Assembly: GCA_037355855.1 (NCBI GenBank)
Contig: CM074759.1
Span: forward strand, 6,448,001-6,512,000
Reading direction: 5' to 3'
Origin: Pseudo-nitzschia pungens
Lineage: Eukaryota; Bacillariophyta; Bacillariophyceae; Bacillariales; Bacillariaceae
Length of the DNA: 64,000 nucleotides
Shown: positions 31,190 to 41,930 of the stretch, piece after piece
Layout of the letters: each line of letters begins with the position of its first letter
How positions within the stretch are numbered: position 1 is the stretch's first letter
Position numbers and translations under genes: made by a program
The notes under the pieces: generated by a model
The model's input: the letters and a program-made list of their open reading frames with translations, nothing else
The model's database searches: none
What the model was told of the DNA's origin: nothing

Positions 31190-32205
31190 TGGCGCCCATC
31201 AGCAACTGTAGGGGACAATCCTTCTCCTCCTGTACATTCTTGGACCAACACATCTGCGCAGTGAGGTATCCTGGATATGTTAGACTCTCGCGAATGCTTG
31301 CCTTCCTCATGTGGGAGGTATCATCTCCTCTTGCAATTAGATGGAACTGGAACTTGAGCATGGCCCGGTGCCTCAAGTTTAGAATAGTCGGCGCCGGTCC
31401 TATTAGATCCAGCATTTGGATGAACTCGTCGAGTGTGAAGGCTCGATCAGCTTGTCCCTCCTTTCCAAGCATTCGCGCCTCCTTTTTCTTTACAGCTTTG
31501 ATAAGATTGTTAATTTTCTTTGACTTGGTTGGATTCCCCTCCTCTTTAGTATCATCCCAAGCTGATGTCAGTGGCATGAAATAAGAGATCGATTTCTTCC
31601 AGCACTCCAGAGTAGATGCTCGAGCGTAATAAGGATTGTCCTCCGGTCCCGGATCCTCCAGTCCAAATGCCCTGTAACACATCCACTTGTAGATGTGGAT
31701 GGGTTCGACAATAGAGAGTTCAGCAGTCTTGAATACCTTGTTCGTGGGGTGCATAATTCCTGTAAAGTGGCTCATCATTTCAAGCAGTGTGGAATGGTAC
31801 TTCAATAACTGAGTTGGGGCATTAACATCATTCGGAAGATTTGGTGGTCCCAGGTTCTCCCTCCGGGGAATAACTGGGGGAGGTGGTCGATCGGGCTCAT
31901 TCTCCTGTTCAGGGGGTTCTGGTTCTTCTTCTTGTTCCTCGTCGTCTTCTTGGGGAGCAGGACAAGGAGCAGGAGCAGCAGGAACAGCACCACCAGCAGC
32001 AACAGCAGGAGGGGGCGCGTCTGCTGCTGCAGCAGCGAGCCGGGCGCGAGCGTCGGCATCCAGGGGGAATGCAGCTGCGAACGTTACGCTGTTTTGTGCT
32101 GCATCTGCCCTAGCAGCCCTGAGCCTTGCGCGCCTCTCCCTTTGCCTAATTCTCTTGGATTCATCAATAGTTGTCTTCTTGGCATGTTTTTTCTTCTTTA
32201 TTCTC
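31190..32205 (-). pseudogene. tyrosine-recombinase-like (Crypton-like) fragment
   Basis: A minus-strand frame stays open from a TTTTTCAG acceptor near 32206 down to about 31190. Order: Lys/Arg-rich stretch, Ala/Pro-rich and Glu-rich linkers, then a helical domain with WCKxSISYF-like text (LECWKKSISYFMPL), GNPTKSKKINNLIKAVKKKE, and LRHRAMLKFQFHLIARGDD. This layout resembles the SAM-like DNA-binding domain and the first catalytic Arg of tyrosine recombinases in Crypton-type transposons, which is inferred from pattern only. It ends abruptly against the gag relic before the other catalytic residues. An upstream exon is implied but not found. Confidence 0.45.
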
Positions 32206-32980
32206 TGAAAAAGTGAGCAAACAGGGAATTTTATTCCATTTTATTCAGCGTTTGGAGACTCGACTGGCAGAAATTTTGATAGACACGAGTCCTGTCTTTT
32301 TAATAATGCAACGGAAGGTTGCACACCTCCGTGTTAATATACGGAGAAAAAAACTACTGTTCGAGCAATGTTAAGGGGGTCTCAGAAGCAACCGGTACTG
32401 TACTCTCAGCCATTAAAAATGGTCCCATGCGTTAAAAAATGAGACGTACATAGGATTGTACGTATGTATACATACTATGTAGTAGGAGTTGCACGGGCGC
32501 GCAGCGCGCGCAACAACGGTTGCATTTTACCGATACCGTACTTTTCATTTCCGTGGTACATTTTCTACTTTTTTGTACGGTCAACGTTCATTTATTGAGT
32601 GATTCCCGAAACTAATTACATTATTCGTGACGTGGCACACATATTATTTGTCGCCTGTAACATACTTATATGAAATTTTTAACTGATTTTTTCATATTCT
32701 GGAGGAGGCAAATTTGCCTCCTCCAGAATATGCAACTGTAATAAAATTTTTAGGGAATCTTGAAAACAAGAACCGACTCTCAAATTTCAGTCACTCAACG
32801 GATGTCAGTCACCCAACGGTCGACAAAGATGTGTTTGTTTTTCGGCCACTCGGAGTATGTTTTTTTGTTAACCTTTTTTCTTTTGTCTTTGCCACAGTCC
32901 GTGTTGCCACTCTTGTTGCTGCTTTTGCTGTTTTATTGCACCTCTTTTATTCCCAACCATCCAAATCAAATCAAAGAACA
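32206..32980. other. spacer between the recombinase fragment and the Harbinger genes
   Basis: Contains a GC palindrome (GGGCGCGCAGCGCGCGCAAC near 32498) and TGAGTGATTCCCGAAACTAA near 32596. The latter's inverse is near 36105 and may mark sub-terminal repeats of the Harbinger element. Confidence 0.45.
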
Positions 32981-34504
32981 ATGACGATGCTGACTCAAGA
33001 TGGTACAGGCGTGCTGACAAGCCCTGGAATCACGAGAGCAACTATGGTGATGGGCGTTTCGTCGTGTAAATTTTGTGGAAGCAAACTCGAACATAAATCG
33101 CGAATACCACAATCCATAACGATCACCAAAAAAAAGATGGTGCAAGGTGGAGGCCGGAGAGCTGGTGCTGGGAACTACACAGAGGTGGAACTCAGGCACA
33201 TGTTTGCTGTGTTGAGGGAGATCCTACCAATCGGACCAGACGAGTGGCAGCGCGTTTGTGATAGACACGCAGAAAAATTCCCAGGAAGAGAGGTTGACTC
33301 CATTCGTAGGAAGTATGCAACCTACCACAGGAAGCAAGTTCCAACTGGAGATCCTCTCTGCCCATGGGAAGTAAGAGAGGCAAAGACAATCAAACGTTTG
33401 ATTGGTGAAAGGGCTCAACTTGGAGAAGCAGAAGATGAGGTCTTTGATCTTGAAACCGGACAGTTCACCAACAAGAAGAACACTGAAGATGTTCCCCCCC
33501 CACCACCACTTGGTCAACCTTCTCAACTAACCTTGACCGCCGCTGACGACGAGGAGCAGACTCGCGCTGTCTTGACTCCAGGGATTAATTCTGTGTCTTC
33601 TGGTTTATCTGTTTCTGGCGTTGCAAGTATCAGAACAACCAGAACCCGACAATACAACAGAAGAAGAGGAGGAGAACAAGAAGTGTTTCAAGACCTCATG
33701 CAGTTGCAGAGACAAGCCCTGGAACATTATGGAAAAAAGTGTTTTTGAGAAAATTTCCATATTCATGCGCGTTGCGCGCAATAAAATTGATGTTTTAACG
33801 GCTGTTTTTTGTTGAATATCCACTTTAACGGCTGTACGAGTACGCAGAGTGTCCTCAAAACTGTCCTCAAAAAACTGTCCTCAAAACGTGTCCTCAAAAA
33901 GTGTCCTCAACGATTTTGTCCTCAACAGACTGTCCTCAACCATTCTGTCCTCAACAATTATGTCCTCAACATTTTGTCCTCAACCTCTATGACTTCAACG
34001 TTGAGGTTGAGGACAAAACGTTGAGGACATAATTGTTGAGGACAGAATGGTTGAGGACAGTCTGTTGAGGACAAAATCGTTGAGGACACGTTTTGAGGAC
34101 AGTTTTGAGGACACTCTAAGTAACTTACTCGTACATCCAGCCAGCCGTTAAAGTGTATATCTAACAAAAAACAGACGTTAAAAATTACATCAATTTTATC
34201 GCGCGCAAAACGCGCATGAATATGGAAATTTTTCTCAAAAAAACTTTTTTCCATAATGTTCCTGTTGGATGCTAAGGATCATCAAACGATGATGTTGGAA
34301 ACTATCCAAGCTTGCGTCGCCGGTGCTGTCGAGTTCTCCAAGAACATACTTGCTGCACGCAATCCCCCGGTCGCTGCTCCGAATGATGTTGCCACTGTTG
34401 CTACTGCTGCTCGTACTGCTCCGAATCCTGTTACTGCTAAGAAGCGCAAGCGTCCTACTATCGATCTTGATGATAGTAGTGACAGTGACATCGATTTGGA
34501 ATAA
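32981..34504 (+). pseudogene. Harbinger Myb/SANT-like protein gene, split by a MITE
   Basis: From ATG 32981 (upstream in-frame Met codons look like leader): CKFCGSKLEH zinc-like pair, then a Myb-like helical domain (YTEVELRHMF, EWQRVCDRHAEKF, DSIRRKYATYHRK), a Pro-rich linker, and a helix-rich end. At CTG 33719-33721 a 540-bp foldback element enters and stops the frame at 33746-33748. After the second CTG (34262) the same frame continues with LDAKDHQTMMLETIQA and a basic plus Asp/Ser-rich tail to TAA 34502-34504. In the family this protein helps the transposase enter the nucleus and bind DNA. Now broken unless the insert is spliced out. Confidence 0.72.
33722..34261. mobile_element. foldback MITE with CTG target duplication
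   Basis: 540 bp. Ends GAACATTATGGAAAAAAGTG and its inverse; inverted similarity covers nearly the entire length. The centre (33847-34115) is a palindrome of TGTCCTCAA-type 9-mers meeting near 33995. CTG at 33719-33721 and 34262-34264 is the duplication. Insert plus duplication is 543 nt, a multiple of three. Confidence 0.85.
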
Positions 34505-34671
34505 AAGACAGTGATTTACAGAGTAATTTATGGAGTTTTTCTTTGCCAGGAACATAAGTATACCTGTTGTTTAGGCTAAAGGCTAATTTTAGTACTTATC
34601 AAACCAAAACCTGAAATATATAATTAACTCAATCAAAACGATCGAATCGAAACGATCGAAATCGAAACGCG

Positions 34672-35856
34672 CTAATTAGTAACATTATCGAAGAAGTCAT
34701 TCGCCGTGTCAGTTGGAATCAACTCATAAGAAAAGAAGCCTTTGGTCTCACTCATGAAGGTGTTCAGGATGGTATTAATCTGCACCCTTGAGGTTTGGTA
34801 GTTGTATAGAAGGATCGCAAGATGGATTATAATCTTTCTCTCTCCAAAGTCTTCTAAGGACATGTTGTCCTTTAGTCGGGGAAATCCCCCTTGAATCTGC
34901 CTCATCCCCCACTCAGAGAGTTGTCGACAGCTAGTCGCGGCGTTGTTGAGAATAAGATCCCTTGGGGTGTCCGGATCTTGTTGTCCACTCTTCACGAGGT
35001 AGTCTTTGGTTTGTTTGTGAAAAGCTGAGTCGACCACTACCCTTGCATTGAAATCATCGAACACCTTCTCCATCTTGTCGTATAAACCATAGTCGGCTAT
35101 AGTACTGTCATGCCAACAACCAGGGGCGTTGTATACAGCAGCCCGGATCTTTCCATCCGGTGCAAATAGAAGCACCGAGTTAATGTAAGTTCCACTAGTC
35201 CATCCATTGTAGAATTTGTTCTGTATAATCCAGTTACAGGATTTCTCGAATGGAAGTTTAAGTCCATCACAAGCGCCCCAGACTCTGTGGTCCCCTAGGA
35301 CAGGATATTTTGCAGCGAGGGCTTTGATGTATATCTCAATCTCATCAGCAGTTGGCAACCTCACTTCTGCAAGAGGATGTGTTTGCAAGGCAGACAGAAG
35401 GATACTACGAGCGAATCGAAGCCATTTGTACATGGGAGTAGCAGTTGAACCGAAAGCCCAGCCTATAGCTCTTGCAGCGGATCCACGAGTTCTGTACCAA
35501 TACAACAGGAGACCAAGACAACCAGTTGCGTCAAGCTCTCTTTTTCTTCCTGTTTTAATCTTCAACTTCCTAATAATTCCAGTGTCGACGTCATAGGTAT
35601 AAGTTTCGTACAAAGGCTCAAACAGTTCAAGCATCTCGTTGAAGACTTCATGATTAACTCCACAGCAGTTTAAGAGCGCTTGCTCATTGCCAGATCTAAA
35701 CATGTAAAGGAAGGGGGAAAGATTGTATCTCCTAATCGCAATCCGCGGGGTTCTCCGATCCCTGTTTCTTTTATCTTCATCCGAAAGCCTTGGTCGATTG
35801 TAATCCACAGCTAAATGCGTATCGTAGTAGTAGTAGTAGAGTAGCTCAAGAGACAT
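34672..35856 (-). CDS. PIF/Harbinger transposase (DDE_Tnp_4 type)
   Basis: 394 residues from ATG 35856; the frame is open further to 36144 but that part is hydrophobic and unlike transposases. Order: RRYNLSPFLYMF region, HTH-like segment (GRKRELDATGCLGLLLYWYR, GSTATPMYKWLRF), then the RNase-H-like core: ACDGLKLPFE (first Asp), NGWTSGTYINSVLLFAPDGK, NAPGCWHDSTIAD (second Asp region), VVVDSAF, and SEWGMRQIQGGFPRLK with the catalytic Glu. These are the signature blocks of Harbinger/DDE_Tnp_4 nucleases that cut and paste the element. No internal stop, so possibly active, but its Myb-like partner is disrupted. Confidence 0.88.
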   Translation of the reverse strand: MSLELLYYYYYDTHLAVDYNRPRLSDEDKRNRDRRTPRIAIRRYNLSPFLYMFRSGNEQALLNCCGVNHEVFNEMLELFEPLYETYTYDVDTGIIRKLKIKTGRKRELDATGCLGLLLYWYRTRGSAARAIGWAFGSTATPMYKWLRFARSILLSALQTHPLAEVRLPTADEIEIYIKALAAKYPVLGDHRVWGACDGLKLPFEKSCNWIIQNKFYNGWTSGTYINSVLLFAPDGKIRAAVYNAPGCWHDSTIADYGLYDKMEKVFDDFNARVVVDSAFHKQTKDYLVKSGQQDPDTPRDLILNNAATSCRQLSEWGMRQIQGGFPRLKDNMSLEDFGERKIIIHLAILLYNYQTSRVQINTILNTFMSETKGFFSYELIPTDTANDFFDNVTN

Positions 35857-37512
35857 GGTGGTGGTATTGTTATTGTTATTTTCGATCGAAATAAAAAGTG
35901 TTTTTTGTTGGAGATATAACTCCCCCCTGTTGTTGAGGATAACAACAAAGGCAAAAAAAGCGAGTGAAACGGCGAGTACAAGAAAATTAACGGGTTGCTG
36001 GCGCGCTAAAAATTGGCAATAGAGGCGTGGGTAGGGAATAAAGAGTGCATTTTTTGTTTTTCGAAACAAGATTCCAAATTCCAAAATATGCCAACGCATA
36101 TAGTTTCGGGAATCACTCATTAGGAACGCACACATATCGGTCATAGTTCAATTATTTTGGTAATCCGAAGTTTTCTCGGATGAGCACGTGCACTCGCGCC
36201 TAAGTAATAATTTGAAAAAGGGCGCACAACGGAAAAAATGAGAGTCATTTCTTTAGTAATCGAGTTATTTCTTTGGTAATGAATTGCATTTCTTTGGCAA
36301 TGAATTGCATTACTTTGGAATTGCTTGGAATTGATCCTCCCAGAACGCACAAAGGCACTCACCAGAAAGGGACAAAGCATATGCCAAAAATAAGCTGAGA
36401 ATGGTCAAATGGACCCATTTCTTGCCAGAGAGCGGACCATGGTGAATATTGAGGCTGTAGATGCCAAAAAGAGATCTTCGTGGAATTCGTTGCAGCGTTA
36501 GAAAACGCTCGTAGTTCATCGCACTTGGTGGTTGTCGTGGGAGAGGGAAACCGATTCAATCGCCTGGCCCTGTCCACCGCTCAGCTTGGAAAAAAGGGCC
36601 GGTTCATTGGCCAAGGGGGTTGAATGATGGCGGCGGCTTGGGCCAGTCGCGCACCCACAAACATGGCAGCCAATTTTTGGCTTTTGTGTTGCTCCAACGT
36701 ACCAGTAGAACTCTTCTCCATGGTCGAAAGCAAAAAGAAGCAGTGGGTGAGTGAATTGGAAACAGCAAGAACCCCACACGCATCAGCACCAAGAGCAGAC
36801 GCATCAGCAATAAGAAAAAAAACAGATGCAGCAGCAACAACAGCAGACGCTGCAGACGCCGCCGCAGCAACAACAACAGCAGCAGCAGACGCAGCAGCAG
36901 CAGCCACGAACGCAACAACAGCAGACGCAGACGCAGCAGCGGCAACAACAGCAGCAGCAGCCAAGAATGCAACAGCAGCAACGGCAGCCGCAGCAGACGC
37001 CATAGCAAAGCGGACGCTGTGAAGCAGTCGCAGCAGAAGCAACAGTACAGCAGACGCCGCAGAAAATCAGACGCAGCGAAGCAGAAGCAACGCCACACGC
37101 ATCAGCAGCAACAGCAAACTTCGTGTTCCGGCTCATCGAATCCGAGGATCGGTGCTCTCATTGTTGCTGAGCAGAGGAACTGGGCTTTTACCATGGCCGA
37201 CAGCAAATTTGCTTTTGAAAACTGATCGGTTTCGAAATTATGGCAACAGACGCGATGGCAACCGACGCGACAGCAGCAACGACAGCAACAGACGTGACGG
37301 CAACAGATGCCACAGCAGCAACAATGACAGCAACAACAGCAACAGCGACGCGTTAGAGGACTTACAGGAGCAGAGGAACTGGGTTCAACCATGGTCGACA
37401 GCAAATTTGCTTTTGAAAACTGATCAGTTTTGAAATTATGAACAAATAGTGGGATCCAAAAAAAAAGAAGCAACACGATAACACCTTCTAAAGATGTAGG
37501 GCTCAGTACTAC
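35857..37512. other. Harbinger flank and CAG-rich spacer
   Basis: 36820-37345 is rich in CAG/CAA/GAC triplets (CAGCAGCAGCAGACGC type), open in several frames and not supported as a gene. A ~70-bp direct repeat beginning GAGCAGAGGAACTGGG lies at 37171 and 37371 (both with CAGCAAATTTGCTTTTGAAA). Confidence 0.6.
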
Positions 37513-37809
37513 GTCCGAAAACTGGTTCGCGACCCATCGCGACCAATCGCGACCGGATCGCGACCCAATCGCGACTTGTCTCAGAAAAATGCGACCCCAA
37601 TTTTTTATTTCACAACCTTTTTTCCATTATTCTCAACCTTGTTTCTCCTTTTTCTCCACCCCCGCAACGTTCCCAGGAAAATGTTCTGATCTAGACCCTG
37701 GTATTCAGTCCCTCGTCACCCTTTCATTCCATTTTACACATTTGACACATTTGACTCAACATAACAAATAATTTTTAATCAGATTAACTTCAATCACACG
37801 AAAGTGACA

Positions 37810-39490
37810 GCATAACCGTGGGGACAGCAAGCAGCAGCAACGCGTCAATAATACAAACGCGTCGATAATACAGAGGGGGGACAGCAAGCAGCAGCAACGC
37901 GTCGATAATACAGCAGGGGGGACAGCAAGCAGCAGCAACGCGTCGATAATACAGCAGGGGGGACAGCAAGCAGCAGCAACGCGTCAATAATACAAACGCG
38001 TCGATAATACAGCAGGGGGGACAGCAAGCAGCAGCAACGCGTCGATAATACAAACGCGTCGATAATACAGGGGGGACAGCAAGCAGCAGCAACGCGTCAA
38101 TAATACAGGGGAACAGCAAGCAGCAGCAACGCGTCGATAATACAGGGGGGGACAGCAAGCAGCAGCAAGCAGCAACGCATCGATAATACAGGGGGGGGAC
38201 AGCAAGCAGCAATGCGTCGATAATACAGGGGGGGACAGCAAGCAGCAAGCAGCAGCAACGCGTCGATAATACAGGGGGGGGACAGCAAGCAGCAACGCGT
38301 CGATAATACAGGGGGGGACAGCAAGCAGCAAGCAGCAGCAACGCGTCTCGAGAATACAAACGCGTCGATAATACAGGGGGGGGACAGCAAGCAGCAAGCA
38401 GCAGCAACGCGTCGATAATACAGAGGGGGACAGCAAGCAGCAACGCGTCAATAATACAGAAGGAGCAACTCGTCTACAATACAGGGGGGGGGGGACAGCA
38501 AGCAGCAGAAAGCAGCAGCAAGCAGCAACCAACGCGTCGATAATACAGGGGAGACAGCAAGCAGAAAGCAGCAGCAACGCGTCGATAATACAGGGGGGGG
38601 ACAGCAAGCAGCAACGCGTCAATAATACAGAAGGAGCAACTCGTCTACAATACAGGGGGGGGGGGGACAGCAAGCAGCAGAAAGCAGCAGCAAGCAGCAA
38701 CCAACGCGTCGATAATACAGGGGAGACAGCAAGCAGCAACGAACGCGTCAAAAATACAGGGGGGGCAGCAACGAACGCGTCAAAAATACAGGGGGGACAG
38801 CAAGCAGCAACGAACGCGTTGAAAATACAGGGGGGACAGCAAGCAGCAAGCAGCAACAAATGCGTCGACAATACAGGGGGGACAGCAAGCAGCAACGAAT
38901 GCGTCGAAAATACAGGGGGGACAGCAATTAGCAATTAGCAAGCAGCAACGAACGCGTTGACAATACAGGGGGGACAGCAAGCAGTAACGAACGCGTCAAA
39001 AATACAGGGGGGACAGCAAGCAGCAAGCAGCAACGAACGCGTCGACAATACAGGGGGGACAGCAATTTTCAACGAACGCGTCGAAAATACAGGGGGGACA
39101 GCAAGCAGCAGCAACACGTCGATAATACAGGGGGGACAGCAAGCAGCAAGCAGCAACGCGTCGATAATACAGGGGGGGACAGCAAGCAGCAGCAACACGT
39201 CGATAATACAGGGGGGACAGCAAGCAGCAAGCAGCAACGCGTCGATAATACAGGGGGGGACAGCAAGCAGCAGCAACGCGTCGATAATACAAACGCGTCA
39301 ATAATACAGGGGGGACAGCAAGCAGCAACGCGTCGATAATACAGGGGGGACAGCAAGCAGCAACGCGTCGATAATACAGGGGGGGACAGCAAGCAGCAGC
39401 AACAACGCGTCGATATTACAGGGGGGGGACAGCAAGAAGCAGCAACGCGTCGATATTACAGGGGGCAACGATAATACAGGGGGGATAATA
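37810..39490. repeat. ~38-bp minisatellite in E2 (inverse of the E1 array)
   Basis: About 40 units of the form GGGGGGACAGCAAGCAGCAG with CAACGCGTCGATAATACA. A sub-block (38740-39100) has AACGAACGCGTCAAAAATAC variants. Two larger duplications start at about 38433 and 38604. Confidence 0.9.
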
Positions 39491-40689
39491 CACGAGAATA
39501 TTTTTAAACAACTATCGCCGTCTTTCGATCGTATCGGTCGTTCCCCTCTTCAACAATCGTATCGGTCGGTCGTCGTTCCCCTCGTCGTCGTCCTTGAAAT
39601 CGTCATTGCTCTTCGTTTCGATCGTCGTCGTCGTCCTTGAAATCGTCGTTGCTCTTCGCTTCGATCGTCTTTGTCGTTGCTCTTCGTTTCGATCGTCGTC
39701 GTCGTCATCCTTGAAATCGGTATTCAATTACAGTACCTTTTAGTGTTGTCGTCCCTCTTTCTTCTGATCGTCTCTGTCGTTGCTCTTTGCTACGATCTGT
39801 GTGTGGTTGTACAAAATAAACAACGGGCGGTTAGTCGTCATCGTCGTCGTCGTCGTCGTCCCGGTCGTCGTCGTCGTCCCCCTCTTCTACGATCGTACCT
39901 TCGTCGTACCTTATAGTGTCTTCGGTCTTCGTTGTTCCAATCGTCGTCGTCGTCTGCAGGTTCGTTTGCGCGTCGTACTCGTAGATATCTGGGTAAGCCA
40001 GATGACTCAAGGTCTGCAGCCCACCCTACCTTGATAACAAAAGATAACAGGAAGGATTTCAAGAGTGATCAGTTCTTTACTTTCTTTGCCATTAGTCTCT
40101 CCAAGATGGTACCAGGCGCCTTGCTCTCACTTTAAACTGGTCCGGCCAGAAAATTCCAACACCGAAACGAAAATGAAAATTATGACACATCCTCCACGAG
40201 GGAGATGTGGGGCGGAAAATCGATCTGCCACTGTGACGTAGTGCTTTAGTGCTTTATTACGTGCTATGTACGTACTTTACAGTACTAAGTGTACAGGCTG
40301 AGAAAAAAAATGACAGGTCTGTGCATACCCGTTCCTAGTAGGTACCGACACTACGTACAGGCTGGGGATGTGTAGGTTTCCAGTACGGTGTAAACGGTAC
40401 GTATAAACTGTACGTACGGTACTGGTACAAATCCTTTGGCGCGAAGTGGTGGAGGTACGGTAACTTAGTGTTGGTACATATTATACAGGATGAGCCTTCC
40501 CCGAGATGGTGGTAGCATTAAAACATGGAGAGAACACCTGTTTAGCAGTAGTAGACAGTAATAGTGGCACTACTGGATTGTATGCAGTTGGTATTGTTGG
40601 TTCGAGTCCCATCACGGGAATGTCTTTTGCTACATCACGATGCAATAGAAATATTTTTGCTGCGAAGCATTTGTCACCAAGTGATCTAT

Positions 40690-41930
40690 TCAGTTATTCA
40701 ATGGTGACATCCATACCATTGGTGATTTTTGAATACTTCTTTTTGCATACTCTTGCCCATGCATAGGATGAGAAATATTCACACTGGAATCACAAAATAT
40801 TGACTAGATTCATTCACATATTTGATTTTACAGCAGTTTCTACTAAATGCTGCGGTACTGGGCCAAATATTAATTATTCAGTGGTGACATCCAAATTATT
40901 GGTGATTTTTGAATACTTCTTTTTGCATACTCTTGCCCATGCATAGGATGAGAAATATTCACACTGGAATCACAGGAATACTGACCAGATTCATTCAGGT
41001 ATGTGATTTTACAGTATTTTCTAGTACATTCTCCAGTAGTTGGCCAAATATTAATTATTCTGTGGTGACACCAAAATTATTGGTGATTTGTGAATACTTC
41101 TTTTTGAATAGTCTTGCCCATGCACAGGATGAGAAATATTCACACTGGAATCACACAAAGAATGACCAGATTCATTCTGATATGTGATTTGGTACTTTTT
41201 TCTAGCAAATTCCGCAGTAGTGGGCCAAATATTAATTATTCAGTGGTGACACCCAAATTATAGGTGATTTTTGAATACTTCTTTTTGAATAGTCTTGCCC
41301 ATGCACAGGATGAGAAATATTCACACTGGAATCACACAACTATTGGCCGCATTCATTCAGATATGTGATTTGGTACTTGTTTGTAGTAAATTCCGCAGTA
41401 GTGGAATAAATATTAATTATTCAGTGGTGACACCCAAATTATTGGTGATTTTTGAATACTTCTTTTGGAATACTCTTGCCCATGCACAGTATGAGGAATA
41501 TTCACACTGGAATCACACAACTATTGGCCAGATTCATTCCGATATGTGATTTGCTACTTTTTTCTAGTAAATTCCGCAGTAGTGGAACAAATATTAATTA
41601 TTCAGTGGTGACACCCATACCATTGGTGATTTTTGAATACTTCTTTTTGCATACTCTTGCCCATGGATAGGATGAGAAATATTCACACTGGAATCACACA
41701 AAGATTGGCCAGATTCATTCAGATATGTGATTTTACAGTATTTTCTACTAGTAAATTCCGCAGTACTGGGCCAACTACTAATTATTCAGTGGTGACATCC
41801 AAATTATTGGTGATTTGTGAATACTTCTTTTTGAATAGTCTTGCCCATGCATAGGATGAGAAATATTCACACTGGAATCACACAAAGAATGGCCAGATTC
41901 ATTCAGATATTTGATTTGATGGTATATTCA
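40690..41930. repeat. ~180-bp satellite array in E2
   Basis: Seven units whose start (ATTCAGTGGTGACATCC or similar) falls at about 40697, 40878, 41057, 41238, 41418, 41599 and 41783, spacing 179-184 bp. Each carries GATTTTTGAATACTTC, CTTGCCCATGCA and ATTCACACTGGAATCACA. Confidence 0.9.

Larger units (their letters stand above)
32596..36121. mobile_element. PIF/Harbinger-type DNA transposon (limits approximate)
   Basis: Two convergent genes, a Myb/SANT-like protein and a DDE transposase, as in PIF/Harbinger elements. An AGTTTCGGGAATCACTCA inverted pair at about 32597-32616 and 36104-36121 may be sub-terminal; true ends and target duplication were not found. Confidence 0.65.

Noticed and set aside
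35857..36144. 96-codon extension of the Harbinger transposase
   Set aside because: Hydrophobic and not found in the family; ATG 35856 precedes the conserved region.
36581..37098. Ala- or Leu-rich frames over the CAG-rich stretch
   Set aside because: Triplet repeats leave several frames open; no domain.
37790..38934. Minus-strand Cys-rich frames of 217 and 316 codons
   Set aside because: Same minisatellite artefact as in E1.
39500..40060. Asp/Arg-rich frames in GTCGTC repeats
   Set aside because: Low-complexity translation of triplet repeats in E2, matched by a similarly non-coding block in E1.
40560..40640. tRNA-like T-arm (GGTTCGAGTCCC)
   Set aside because: The T-stem has a mismatch and a complete cloverleaf with acceptor stem cannot be formed; the E1 counterpart near 26760-26830 has lost the motif. 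At most a tRNA-derived relic.
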